24,580 bases of DNA from a virus: positions 1-24,580 of IMG/VR virus record IMGVR_UViG_3300008120_006614. One strand, written 5' to 3'. The notes below the pieces were generated by a model. The model made no database searches, had not been told where the DNA came from, and was given only the letters and a program-made list of their open reading frames with translations. The position numbers and the translations under genes are program-made. The first letter of the stretch is position 1. Each line of letters opens with the position of its first letter. Positions 12,495 through 20,918 of the stretch are shown here, piece after piece.

Positions 12495-14057
12495 ATGAAA
12501 GTCGTTATTCCAATGTCTGGTATGAGCAGTAGGTTTGCTGCTGCTGGGTATGATATTCCAAAATATCTTATTGAAGTAGATGGAAAGAAAGTCATAGAGC
12601 ATATAGTCAACCTATATCCAGAAGATAGTGACTTTGTTTTTATTATTAATGATAAACATAAGAAAGAAACTGACATTATTGAAGTATTAGATAAACTCGT
12701 AGATAAGAAGGAAATAGTCACTATTCCTTGCCATAAAAAAGGTCCAGTATATTCTGTATCAGAGTTTGATCATTTAATTGATGATGATGAAGAGGTTATT
12801 GTCAATTATTGTGATTTTTCAATTTATTGGGATTATAGGCATTTTAGGGAATACTTGAATACTGTAGAGTGTGATGGGTGTGTAATTTGTTACACTGGAT
12901 TTCATCCCCATATGTTAGGTAGTGATAACTACGCTTTCTGTCGTACTGATGATAGTGGACCAGATGAAAAAATATTAGAAGTTAGGGAGAAGCAACCATT
13001 TACAGATGATAAGATGTCTGAGTTTGCCTCTGCTGGTAATTACTATTTTAGAAAGGGTAGTTATGTTAAGAAATATTTTAAGCAGTTGATGGATGAAGAT
13101 ATCAATATTAATGGTGAATATTATGTAAGTTTAATTTATAATTTAATGGTAAGGGATGGGTTATATAATACTGTATATGGAATCCCCTACATGTTGCAGT
13201 GGGGAACTCCTTTTGATCTAGATGTTTATACTAGTTGGTCTAATTATTATCGCAAAGCACTAGAAGGTCAGAAAGAAGTACGACTTGAAAACTGCACTCT
13301 TGCTCTTCCAATGGCGGGTGCTGGTAGTAGATTTTCTAAGGAAGGATATACTGAACCAAAACCATTCATCAAAGTTAATGGTAAAAATATGGTTGAGCAG
13401 GCAGTTAGATGCCTCCCCAAAACTGACGAGATTATCTATGCTTGTTTGAAAGGGTATCAAGCACCAGGAGAAAATATTGTATGGATTGATGAAGTTCTTG
13501 AAGGGCAGGCATGTACAACCGAAAAGATTGTAAATCAATGTGATCCAGATAACTCTATTCTTATCTCTGCCTGCGATAATGGAGTTTTTTATGATGCAGA
13601 TAAGTTTTTGGATTTGGTGAATGATGAAAATAATGATATAATTGTATGGACTTATCGTAACAACTATACAAGTCACTTACAACCAAATGCATATTCTTGG
13701 GTGAACTGTGATGGTGATGGTAATGTAACTCGTGTTGATGTGAAAAAGTTTATGGGAGAAAATCCTGTAAATGAATATGCTATCACTGGAACTATGTTTT
13801 TCAGAACAAAAGAAATTTTTTATCGTTCTCTTGAATCTCTTTACAAGAATAACACTAGGACAAATGGTGAATTTTATGTTGATAGTATGTTAAACGAAGC
13901 AATTCATTTGGGATATAAAGTCAAGAATTTTGAGATTGATAATTATATTTGTTGGGGGACACCTAACGATTTAAAAACTTACGAATATTGGCAAAGATTT
14001 TTCAATAAAGTTGATTGGCATCCTTATGAGTATACAAAAGACTATTTTACCAATTGA
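12495..14057 (+). CDS. tandem sugar-nucleotidyltransferase (two catalytic domains in one protein)
   Basis: Such enzymes join a sugar phosphate to a nucleoside triphosphate to make an activated sugar. The 520-residue protein is an internal duplication. Domain 1 (about 1-262) has GMSSRF and GYDIPKYLIEVDGK at the nucleotide site, NYCD at 104-107 and QWGTPFDL near 235-242. Domain 2 (about 266-520) has GAGSRF and GYTEPKPFIKVNGK, ACD at 359-361 and CWGTPNDL near 486-493. Both copies keep the signature Arg, the PK pair and the candidate metal-binding Asp, so both could be active, perhaps on different substrates. The 3' end overlaps the next gene by 32 bases. Confidence 0.8.
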   Translation: MKVVIPMSGMSSRFAAAGYDIPKYLIEVDGKKVIEHIVNLYPEDSDFVFIINDKHKKETDIIEVLDKLVDKKEIVTIPCHKKGPVYSVSEFDHLIDDDEEVIVNYCDFSIYWDYRHFREYLNTVECDGCVICYTGFHPHMLGSDNYAFCRTDDSGPDEKILEVREKQPFTDDKMSEFASAGNYYFRKGSYVKKYFKQLMDEDININGEYYVSLIYNLMVRDGLYNTVYGIPYMLQWGTPFDLDVYTSWSNYYRKALEGQKEVRLENCTLALPMAGAGSRFSKEGYTEPKPFIKVNGKNMVEQAVRCLPKTDEIIYACLKGYQAPGENIVWIDEVLEGQACTTEKIVNQCDPDNSILISACDNGVFYDADKFLDLVNDENNDIIVWTYRNNYTSHLQPNAYSWVNCDGDGNVTRVDVKKFMGENPVNEYAITGTMFFRTKEIFYRSLESLYKNNTRTNGEFYVDSMLNEAIHLGYKVKNFEIDNYICWGTPNDLKTYEYWQRFFNKVDWHPYEYTKDYFTN

Positions 14058-15129
14058 ATACTGGAACTCTGGAAGAACAAGACTTATAAAAGAAAATGAT
14101 GACAATGGCAGGGATATTGAAGTTGCATACTTCTTTTCCTGCCAATTTACTGGATTATCGAAGCACTATCCACAACCACTAATTTATTCTCATCAAACTC
14201 ATAAATTAATTCTTCCAACAAAAGAGATGTTTATGTCTCTTGGGCGTGGTACAGTTTATGAAGAAACGATGGCGTATGAAGTGGATAATCCATTTCACTT
14301 TAAGAACTTTTGTTCGGTTCCTGTATTCTACTTTGTGTATAATATGGCGAACTATTATCACTTCATCTATGATACTCTACCCTACCTCTATTCATACTTC
14401 AATGAGAAAGAGATTCATCCAGATCTTAAACTTTTAGTAAGTCCACCAGAAGGCAAAGATGATTTATATCCTTTTGTTTGGGAATGTCTTGAACTCTTGG
14501 GAATAAGAAAGAAAGATGTTGTGTTTCTTAACCCAGATACCTTATACAATACTGTTGTAGTTGGATCTTCATTGACTCATAATGGACTTTCAAATACGCC
14601 ACCACATGCAGGAGTATTTGATATTATTAATCGTATGAAGGGTGATTATCAAGGACCAGAAAAGATTTATATTTCACGTAGAACTTGGTTGCATAATAAC
14701 TTTGAAAATATCGGTACAAACTACACCGAACGCCGCCGTTGTATAAATGAAGATGAAGTTGTAGAACTCTTTAAGTCTTATGGATATGAGGAGATCTTCT
14801 GTGAAAATATGACGATGAAAGAGAAGATCGGATTGTTTAACTCTGCAAAATATGTTGCTGGTCCTATCGGTGGTGGTATGTGTAACGTAATTTTTTCACC
14901 ACCAGAAACAAAAGTCATTTCAATTAATAGTCCTTTATTCTTTGATATCAACACTCGATTTGAGTATTCTATGAGTCATACTCAACTTTATCATTTTAAT
15001 GATACTGAGTTTGTTGAGAAGATTGAGGAGACCGTTGAAAGCGATGGGTCTCTTTCTATTTCTGGGGGTCTGAACTCGCCTTGGAGGGTAAATCTAAATA
15101 CGTTAGCAACATTTCTTAAAGATGTCTGA
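14026..15129 (+). CDS. GT61 family glycosyltransferase
   Basis: The 367-residue protein matches the DUF563/GT61 pattern. A central NMANYYHFIYDTLPYLYS gives the His-Asp region. Later come KIYISRRTW, the long helix INEDEVVELFKSYGYEEI, and the C-terminal MTMKEKIGLFNSAKYVAGPIGGG..., with the Gly-rich turn where GT61 enzymes have GAHG-like motifs. I chose the ATG at 14026, which overlaps the nucleotidyltransferase by 32 bases; a TTG at 14011 is less likely. Acceptor and donor are unknown. A second, shorter member of the family lies at 17231. Confidence 0.75.
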   Translation: MSIQKTILPIEYWNSGRTRLIKENDDNGRDIEVAYFFSCQFTGLSKHYPQPLIYSHQTHKLILPTKEMFMSLGRGTVYEETMAYEVDNPFHFKNFCSVPVFYFVYNMANYYHFIYDTLPYLYSYFNEKEIHPDLKLLVSPPEGKDDLYPFVWECLELLGIRKKDVVFLNPDTLYNTVVVGSSLTHNGLSNTPPHAGVFDIINRMKGDYQGPEKIYISRRTWLHNNFENIGTNYTERRRCINEDEVVELFKSYGYEEIFCENMTMKEKIGLFNSAKYVAGPIGGGMCNVIFSPPETKVISINSPLFFDINTRFEYSMSHTQLYHFNDTEFVEKIEETVESDGSLSISGGLNSPWRVNLNTLATFLKDV

Positions 15130-15728
15130 AATACTAGAACTAGCAAGAGAAATCAGTGACTACACTATTTGTGGTGAGGGTAATGTCTCAGTAAGGGTAG
15201 ATGAAAATACTTTTTTGATTAAGGCAAGTGGAACAAGTCTTCATACATTATCAGAAGAAGATTTGACCTTATGCAATACTAATGGAGCACAGATAGAACT
15301 TCTTCATAAAAAACCAAGTATCGAAACTTCTTTTCATGCTTGGATTATGAAGACTTTTCCGGAAGTAAATTTTATCGCTCACACGCATCCACCACATACA
15401 ACTAAAATTTTGTGTTCTGAGCCATCGGTTCTTTATGATTTTGCTGAGCATAGATGGTTCCCCGATCAGATCGTGAGGAATGGTACAAAGTCTTGTGTTG
15501 TCCCTTATGCACCACCAGGAGAATCAATATTGAAGTTAGTGGAGAAGCATGTATCTAGATTTGTAGATCATGAAGGATTCTTTCCAAAGTTGATTCTACT
15601 TCAAAACCATGGTATAATCATTTATTGGCGCAAAACTTTTAGGTGGAGTTAAGTTCTTAACAGAACAAGAAGTTGCCGATGTTGATACTTGTCCCAATGA
15701 AAATTATCGGAGAAATATGTATCAATGA
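15122..15728 (+). pseudogene. class II aldolase/adducin family protein, broken by a frameshifting internal gap
   Basis: Class II aldolases use a zinc ion held by three histidines to cleave or form sugar phosphates. Residues 1-167 carry the family order GEGNVSVR (18-25), KASGTSL (34-40), PSIETSFH (65-72), the metal-binding HTHP (87-90) and the third His in QNHG (about 162-164). The frame then ends abnormally (IIIYWRKTFRWS, stop at 15652). A different frame resumes near 15630 with AKLLGGVKFLTEQEVADVD and ends NYRRNMYQ at 15728, overlapping the next start by ATGA exactly as expected of the true C-terminus. A block of roughly 25-35 codons appears missing. Confidence 0.8.
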
Positions 15729-16036
15729 AAGTGATTTATGTTGACATTGATGAGACCATTTGTCATAGAGAAACATCTGTTGACTTTGGAACAACTCATG
15801 ATTATACAAAAGCAAAACCTATTCTAGAAAACATAGAGAAAATTAATAAACTTTATGATGAAGGGAATACTATTGTTTATTGGACTGCTAGAGGAAGTAG
15901 AAAACAAAAAGACTGGACTGAACTTACTACTAGGCAGTTGAATGAGTGGGGGGCAAAGTACCACGAACTTTTAGTTAATAAACCTTTTTATGATTTGTTT
16001 ATTGAAGATAAATCTTTGAGGATTGAAGAACTGTGA
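15725..16036 (+). CDS. HAD-superfamily phosphatase-like protein (capsule/LPS type)
   Basis: The 103-residue protein starts with the HAD catalytic motif VDIDETI (nucleophile Asp7, acid Asp9). It continues with VYWTARGS (motif II, Thr then Arg) and ends with VNKPFYDLFIEDKS (Lys plus acidic motif). It is a minimal, capless HAD, as found in polysaccharide clusters, where it dephosphorylates a sugar phosphate. It lies between the aldolase and the GDPD-like gene, overlapping both by four bases or fewer. The substrate is unknown, but an aldolase-HAD-nucleotidyltransferase set suggests a custom sugar or polyol precursor. Confidence 0.75.
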   Translation: MKVIYVDIDETICHRETSVDFGTTHDYTKAKPILENIEKINKLYDEGNTIVYWTARGSRKQKDWTELTTRQLNEWGAKYHELLVNKPFYDLFIEDKSLRIEEL

Positions 16037-16473
16037 TTATTATTTCTCATAGAGGAAACATTCGTGGTGCTGTTCCTGACAAAGAAAATCGTCCAAGTTA
16101 TATTGATTGTGCAATTGGGAGCGGATTTCATGTTGAGATTGATGTTCGTTCAATCAATGGTGAACTTTGGTTGGGGCATGATTTTCCACAATATAAAGTA
16201 GACCATAATTGGTTGGATAAACGTAGACACTACTTATGGTTACACTGTAAAAATCTTGAAGCAGCAAAGGAGTGTTGGGCATATCATTCTTTTTGCCATA
16301 GTTCTGATAGTTTTGTTTATACATCAACTGGTATAATATGGTTGCACGATCTAACTCAAAAGATAGATCATACTACTATTATTCCTTTAATTAATAAAGA
16401 AGATATTGAAACTTTTATGCCAGGATATGAAAAACCCTTTGGAATATGCACTGATTATCCTGCACTTTTATGA
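16033..16473 (+). CDS. glycerophosphodiester phosphodiesterase-like protein
   Basis: The 146-residue protein shows the GDPD/PLC barrel signature: SHRGN near the N-terminus, ENRPSYIDCAI, VEIDVR with the metal-binding Glu-x-Asp, and WLGHD with a catalytic-type His. The C-terminal half is shorter than classical GDPD (about 250 residues), as in small versions found in surface-glycan clusters. It may hydrolyse or transfer a phosphodiester substituent. The start is GTG, overlapping the previous stop by GTGA. The role is inferred from context. Confidence 0.7.
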   Translation: MIIISHRGNIRGAVPDKENRPSYIDCAIGSGFHVEIDVRSINGELWLGHDFPQYKVDHNWLDKRRHYLWLHCKNLEAAKECWAYHSFCHSSDSFVYTSTGIIWLHDLTQKIDHTTIIPLINKEDIETFMPGYEKPFGICTDYPALL

Positions 16474-17234
16474 AAACTTTGGTATTTGTAGTTTATGATG
16501 CGTTTGGAGATTGGATATCAACAAATGGAATGATTCGATATCTTTCGGAATTTTATGATGAAGTCTATCTAGTTCATGACACTCCTGTCGTTGTTCCTTT
16601 CACGACTCATATGTTTAGGGATAATTCTAAAATTATTCCAGTTGAGGGTGTTATTGATCCTGGATGTGAATGTGATGTGATTGATGTTAGAGTTGGGGAA
16701 TTATATTCTAATCCAGGTAACAATGGTAAGTATTTCAATAAGATTAATAAGTTTGGGATAGAATCTTTCGTTTCTACTGATAATGCATCTTCTTTTTATA
16801 CAGAAGTAGGTTTAGATCCAAATCTAAGAATATCTAAGTTTAATTATGAAAGAGACTTAGACATTGAGGATAATTTATACCAATCTCTTGATCTCCCATC
16901 AAATTATTCTGTGGTATGTGAGATGGAAGAAGAAATGATAGATAGAAAATATGTAAGTGGTGAAATAATTAATTTACATCGGTTAACTGATAATTTTTTG
17001 AATATTTCAAAAATTATTGAGAATGCTAATGAGATTCATTTAGTTGAAAATTCGATAGCGTTGTTTGTTTATCATATGCAAAGTATTAACAGAATGAAGG
17101 ACGTGACTATCAATCTTCATGCATATGCTAGAAATGAACCACACCGCAGATGTGATGGACCTGAATGTAATAATAAATTTTTAAATATGTTAAAATGTCC
17201 TAAACTAGAAAATTGGAATTTTATTTGGAAATGA
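16470..17234 (+). CDS. putative GT-B glycosyltransferase (heptosyltransferase-like N-terminus)
   Basis: The 254-residue protein opens with TLVFVVYDAFGDWISTNGMIRYLSEFYDEVYLV, a pattern like the N-terminal Rossmann fold of GT9 heptosyltransferases (GDxI/L-like turn). A later segment, ANEIHLVENSIALFVYHMQ, resembles the donor-domain strand where these enzymes hold NDSG-like motifs. Overall similarity is weak and the family is not certain. It overlaps both neighbours by four bases (ATGA). Confidence 0.5.
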   Translation: MKTLVFVVYDAFGDWISTNGMIRYLSEFYDEVYLVHDTPVVVPFTTHMFRDNSKIIPVEGVIDPGCECDVIDVRVGELYSNPGNNGKYFNKINKFGIESFVSTDNASSFYTEVGLDPNLRISKFNYERDLDIEDNLYQSLDLPSNYSVVCEMEEEMIDRKYVSGEIINLHRLTDNFLNISKIIENANEIHLVENSIALFVYHMQSINRMKDVTINLHAYARNEPHRRCDGPECNNKFLNMLKCPKLENWNFIWK

Positions 17235-17980
17235 AATATAAAATTGAGGAAGCTGGTAAAGATTTTATCTACCATTGGTTTGTCTATATGGTAGGATCTT
17301 TAAAGCAAATTGATCTATCTACAAAAGTTAATGTCTGCTTCGATGCAGAAGATTATACTGCATATCAAAAAGAAACATTTGAAATTTTAAATGATCTTAT
17401 TAATATTGTCCCCAATGGCGGTGAGTCTATTTTAATTCCTTCCATTAAACCAGTTAATATTTCAAACAATAGTGGTCAATTTCATGTTGATCCAACAACA
17501 TATACATTTTTAAGAGATCTTTTTCTTTCTAGGGTCAGTGGATTTGACACTAGTGAGTATGAAAATATTTACATTTGTCGAAGCAAGTCTCATTTGTGTG
17601 AAGGTAACCGAAGAGATAATAATATTAAACGGAGGCATATCTTGAATGAGAATGAGTTAGTAGAAGACCTTCAAGAACTAGGATTTAAAGCAATCTACTT
17701 TGAAGATTATACAGTTTCTGAAAAAATTCAAATTTTTAATAATGCAAAGTGTGTAATAGCACCTCAAAGTGGTGGAATGGTATTTTCATTATTTGCTTCA
17801 AAGAACACTAATATTATTGAAATATACCCGCCAAATCCACATCAATATTGTGATCAATATATTGATATTTGTAGAGTGCTTGGGATTCCATTTAATAGAT
17901 ATACAGATGTTACAAAAATGGACCAGTATGATAATATGGTTATTTCCTCCAAAGAGTTTGTCAATTACTTACTAAAATAA
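17231..17980 (+). CDS. second GT61-like glycosyltransferase (short form)
   Basis: The 249-residue protein ends with the same layout as the gene at 14026: NIYICRSKS, a basic patch, then NENELVEDLQELGFKAIYFEDYTVSEKIQIFNNAK and VIAPQSGGMVFSLFAS, the conserved Gly-rich turn of GT61. The N-terminal part is shorter and lacks the strong NYYHF motif, having IYHWFVYMVGS in its place. The ATG at 17231 overlaps the previous stop (ATGA); an upstream TTG at 17213 lies inside the previous gene. Probably transfers a sugar; acceptor unknown. Confidence 0.65.
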   Translation: MKYKIEEAGKDFIYHWFVYMVGSLKQIDLSTKVNVCFDAEDYTAYQKETFEILNDLINIVPNGGESILIPSIKPVNISNNSGQFHVDPTTYTFLRDLFLSRVSGFDTSEYENIYICRSKSHLCEGNRRDNNIKRRHILNENELVEDLQELGFKAIYFEDYTVSEKIQIFNNAKCVIAPQSGGMVFSLFASKNTNIIEIYPPNPHQYCDQYIDICRVLGIPFNRYTDVTKMDQYDNMVISSKEFVNYLLK

Positions 17981-18726
17981 TGAAAGAAATTACATTAGCA
18001 ATACCATTTTATAATACTTCTCAGTATTTTAAAGAAGCAGTTAATTATGCGTTGGACAATAATTTTGTAAAAGAAATCGTTGTTAATGATGATTGTTCCT
18101 CAGAAGAGGAATGGCAAAAACTTAATCAAGTGGTTGATGATCTTAATACTAGTAAAATTAAATTATTCAGAAACGAAGTAAATCTTGGCGGATTCAGAAA
18201 CAAATATACTGCTGTTAAGAATTCTAGTTGTGACTGGATTTACCTTCTTGATAGTGACAATCATCCAACTGAAAACACTCTTAGTGTCATTCAGGGTATT
18301 GTAGATCCAATAGAAAATATTTGTTATTGTCCGGAAAAACTTCTACTTCATAATGCAGAAAACGGATACACTGATGAAGCACACTACAAATTTAAATATG
18401 ATATTGTGGGTATTGAAGAAGCAAAAGATGGAATTATCAAAAGAACCAAGTGGTTTGATTGGTTTTTAAATACTGGTAATTATGTATTCAATCGTAATGC
18501 TTATCTCAAACTCATTGAAGAACCTTTTGAAAATAAACAAACAGAACTACTCCACGCAGATGTCTTAGCATTTTCTTACTTCTGGATAATGAATGGTGGT
18601 GAATTTAAAGTTGTTCCTGAATTTTATTATAATCATAGATTGAGAAGTGCTAGTTATTGGAATGCTTGTGGTTCCAACTCTTCTCTTTCTGCAGATCTTT
18701 ATAAAACAAAAATCTTAGACTTATGA
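17980..18726 (+). CDS. GT2 family glycosyltransferase
   Basis: The 248-residue protein is a classic GT-A enzyme. ITLAIPFYNTSQYF begins the nucleotide-binding fold, IVVNDDCSSEEEW holds the first acidic motif, and WIYLLDSDNHPTENTL supplies the DxD-type metal-binding site (DSD). The C-terminus (NTGNYVFNRNAYLKLIEEPF) fits the acceptor side. It inverts the linkage of a nucleotide sugar; the sugar cannot be deduced. The start overlaps the preceding stop by one base (TAATG). Confidence 0.8.
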   Translation: MKEITLAIPFYNTSQYFKEAVNYALDNNFVKEIVVNDDCSSEEEWQKLNQVVDDLNTSKIKLFRNEVNLGGFRNKYTAVKNSSCDWIYLLDSDNHPTENTLSVIQGIVDPIENICYCPEKLLLHNAENGYTDEAHYKFKYDIVGIEEAKDGIIKRTKWFDWFLNTGNYVFNRNAYLKLIEEPFENKQTELLHADVLAFSYFWIMNGGEFKVVPEFYYNHRLRSASYWNACGSNSSLSADLYKTKILDL

Positions 18727-19604
18727 TCAGAATTGTTGATACTCCACAACAGTGGTTGCCTAAAAATACATTTAGATATCCTCCTCATCAAGGTCTTAAC
18801 CCTTTAATTGAGGAGAGAGCATTTTCTTACTTCACTACAATGGATATTGATAGTGATTACATCTATATTCCTATTCAATGGACTCAATATCATTGTAGTA
18901 GTAATTGGGGAAATGATACTGAAAAGATTGCAGAGATTCAAAACTGGGTCAATGAATTGCCAAGTAAGTATCCTGGTGAGAAGTTTTTTACCGTTGTTCA
19001 GTATGATGATGGAACACTAGTTTCCATTGATAACTGTAAAGTTTTTGCCTCTTCAAATTCTCCTAAGTCACCAAAAGCACCAACGCAAGAGTATATTCCC
19101 ATTCCACTTCTTTCAGATCCTCATCCTGGTTCTCCAAAAGAAACAAGAATGAACAAAGTTGGGTTTGCAGGAAGGAATGATACTCACCCCATTCGTAAAG
19201 TAATGTGTGATAAGTTGCAAGGAATAGATGGGTATAAGTTTGCCGTAAATCTTTCTAATGGTCTTTCTGAGGCATTTAGAGATATTATATATGATTCTGT
19301 ATTTGGACTTGCCCCAAGAGGGTATGGACCAACTTCATTCAGAATGTATGAAACTATGCAGATGGATGCTATTCCCATCTATATTAGTGATGTATTTTGG
19401 TTACCTTTTGCTGATGAGATTGATTGGAATAAGGCAGCAATCCTTATCGATGAAAATAGTATAGATACTATTCCAAGTATTGTTGATCATCTTTTGGAAA
19501 CTGGTGAGTATGAAAATTATCTTGAATATGGTAGAATGGTCTATGATAAGTACTTGACTTGGGATGGAACCCTGAATCAAATCGCTAAAACAATTTCAAA
19601 ATAA
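18723..19604 (+). CDS. exostosin-like (GT47) glycosyltransferase
   Basis: The 293-residue protein shows the exostosin pattern in its second half: a VGFAGRNDTHPIR strand, SVFGLAPRGYGPTSFRMYETMQMDAIPIYISD, then LPFADEIDW. The RGYG...SFRMYE motif with a following proline/isoleucine strand is the conserved donor-binding site of GT47 and related enzymes. The N-terminal half includes PQQWLPKNTFRYPPHQ and a YIPIQWTQYH segment typical of bacterial members. ATGA overlap with the previous gene. Confidence 0.75.
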   Translation: MIRIVDTPQQWLPKNTFRYPPHQGLNPLIEERAFSYFTTMDIDSDYIYIPIQWTQYHCSSNWGNDTEKIAEIQNWVNELPSKYPGEKFFTVVQYDDGTLVSIDNCKVFASSNSPKSPKAPTQEYIPIPLLSDPHPGSPKETRMNKVGFAGRNDTHPIRKVMCDKLQGIDGYKFAVNLSNGLSEAFRDIIYDSVFGLAPRGYGPTSFRMYETMQMDAIPIYISDVFWLPFADEIDWNKAAILIDENSIDTIPSIVDHLLETGEYENYLEYGRMVYDKYLTWDGTLNQIAKTISK

Positions 19605-19605
19605 A

Positions 19606-20226
19606 ATGCTAATAAGTTTTACCAACCTGCGAAGAAAATATAATATGAACATTAAAGGTGTTGTTCATATTGGTGCTCACTATGGTGAAGAAATTCAAGA
19701 GTATGTTGATAATGGTATTCAGAAGATAACTGTTTTTGAACCACTTTCTGAAAACTTTGACATTCTTTCTCAACGCCTTCAGAATGTAAACGCTGACATT
19801 CAGGGATATCAGGTTGCCCTTGGTAGTAAGAAAGGAACTGCTACGATGTATCTAAGTAGCAATGAAGCACAGAGTAGTTCTATTTTAAAACCAAAAGAAC
19901 ATCTGGAACATCATCCAGATGTGTCTTTTGATGGAACTGAAGAAGTTGAAGTTGATACTCTTGATACATTTGATATTGGAGAATCAAATTTCATCAATAT
20001 TGATGTTCAGGGATATGAACTAGAAGTTTTTAGAGGAGGACAAAAAACTCTTCAACAAATTGATTATGTGTATTGTGAAGTCAATCGTGGGGAAATGTAT
20101 GAAGGAATTCCTATGGTTGAAGAATTGGATGAGTTTTTAAGTGAGTATGGATTTGAAAGAGTCGAAACTCATTGGCCAGAAACTTGGTATAAGTGGGGTG
20201 ATGCACTTTACATTAAAAATAAATGA
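19606..20226 (+). CDS. FkbM family methyltransferase
   Basis: SAM-dependent methyltransferases of this family often methylate sugars in surface polysaccharides. The 206-residue protein has motif I as GVVHIGAHYGEE, followed by ITVFEPLSENF (acidic residue binding SAM ribose). It continues with SSSILKPKEH and the family hallmark FINIDVQGYELEVFRGG with YCEVNR. The C-terminus (FERVETHWPETWYKWGDALYI) is also typical. The ATG at 19606 is one base after the preceding stop; an inner ATG at 19645 is possible. It ends with an ATGA overlap. Confidence 0.85.
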   Translation: MLISFTNLRRKYNMNIKGVVHIGAHYGEEIQEYVDNGIQKITVFEPLSENFDILSQRLQNVNADIQGYQVALGSKKGTATMYLSSNEAQSSSILKPKEHLEHHPDVSFDGTEEVEVDTLDTFDIGESNFINIDVQGYELEVFRGGQKTLQQIDYVYCEVNRGEMYEGIPMVEELDEFLSEYGFERVETHWPETWYKWGDALYIKNK

Positions 20227-20918
20227 AAATTTGTATTCTGACTATTGCAACAAACAAATACATTCAGTTTGTTGAAAGACTTCTTGATAATATCGAGGAG
20301 AATTTTCTTAATGGGCATGAAATTAATTGTCTACTTTTTACCGATCATGAAGTAGAAACATCTGATAATGTAAGAGTTTGTCAGATTGATCATGAACCTT
20401 GGCCGATGCCAACTTTGAAAAGGTATAATTACTTTATTAGGGAAAAAGATTTTATTTCTCAGTTTGATTATTGTTTCTACTTTGATGTTGATATGGGTTT
20501 GGTTGATAAGGTTGGTGATGAGGTTCTAAGTGATCTTGTTGCCACAATGCATCCTTATCAATCTTTTCATAAGAAAGAAGAAAGAACTTATGATAGAAAT
20601 CCTAATTCTCTAGCATATGTTCCATATGGTGAAGAAGGTGAGAATTATTATGCTGGTGGTTTCAATGGTGGATCAACCAAGAGATTCCTTGAAATGGCGG
20701 AGGTTATTGCTGACCGCGTGAATCGAGATCTTGAAAATGGAGTTATTGCTCTTTGGCACGATGAATCTCAAATGAATCGATACCTGATCGATAATCCTCC
20801 TACCCTTAGTTTGACTCCTTCATATTGTTTTGCTGAGGAACAGATGAATAATCCTGAGTATCCTTATGAACCCAAAATCATTGCTTTAAAAAAGAATCAT
20901 AATGAACTTAGATCTTAG
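20223..20918 (+). CDS. GT6 family glycosyltransferase (ABO/alpha-1,3-GalNAc or Gal transferase-like)
   Basis: Vertebrate GT6 enzymes make the A and B blood-group antigens by adding GalNAc or Gal to fucosylated galactose. The 231-residue protein keeps the whole catalytic core: FDVDM (metal-binding Asp88, Asp90), TYDRNPNSLAYVP, YYAGGFNGG (142-150), ALWHDESQMNRYL with the catalytic-type Glu181, PTLSLTPSYCF and KKNHNE. The DxD motif is intact, unlike many bacterial members that have NxN. The donor-specificity triplet (LGG in human A, MGA in human B) is AGG here; its final Gly agrees with the GalNAc-type. A GT6 gene is known from cyanophage P-SSM2. ATGA overlap with FkbM. Confidence 0.88.
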   Translation: MKICILTIATNKYIQFVERLLDNIEENFLNGHEINCLLFTDHEVETSDNVRVCQIDHEPWPMPTLKRYNYFIREKDFISQFDYCFYFDVDMGLVDKVGDEVLSDLVATMHPYQSFHKKEERTYDRNPNSLAYVPYGEEGENYYAGGFNGGSTKRFLEMAEVIADRVNRDLENGVIALWHDESQMNRYLIDNPPTLSLTPSYCFAEEQMNNPEYPYEPKIIALKKNHNELRS

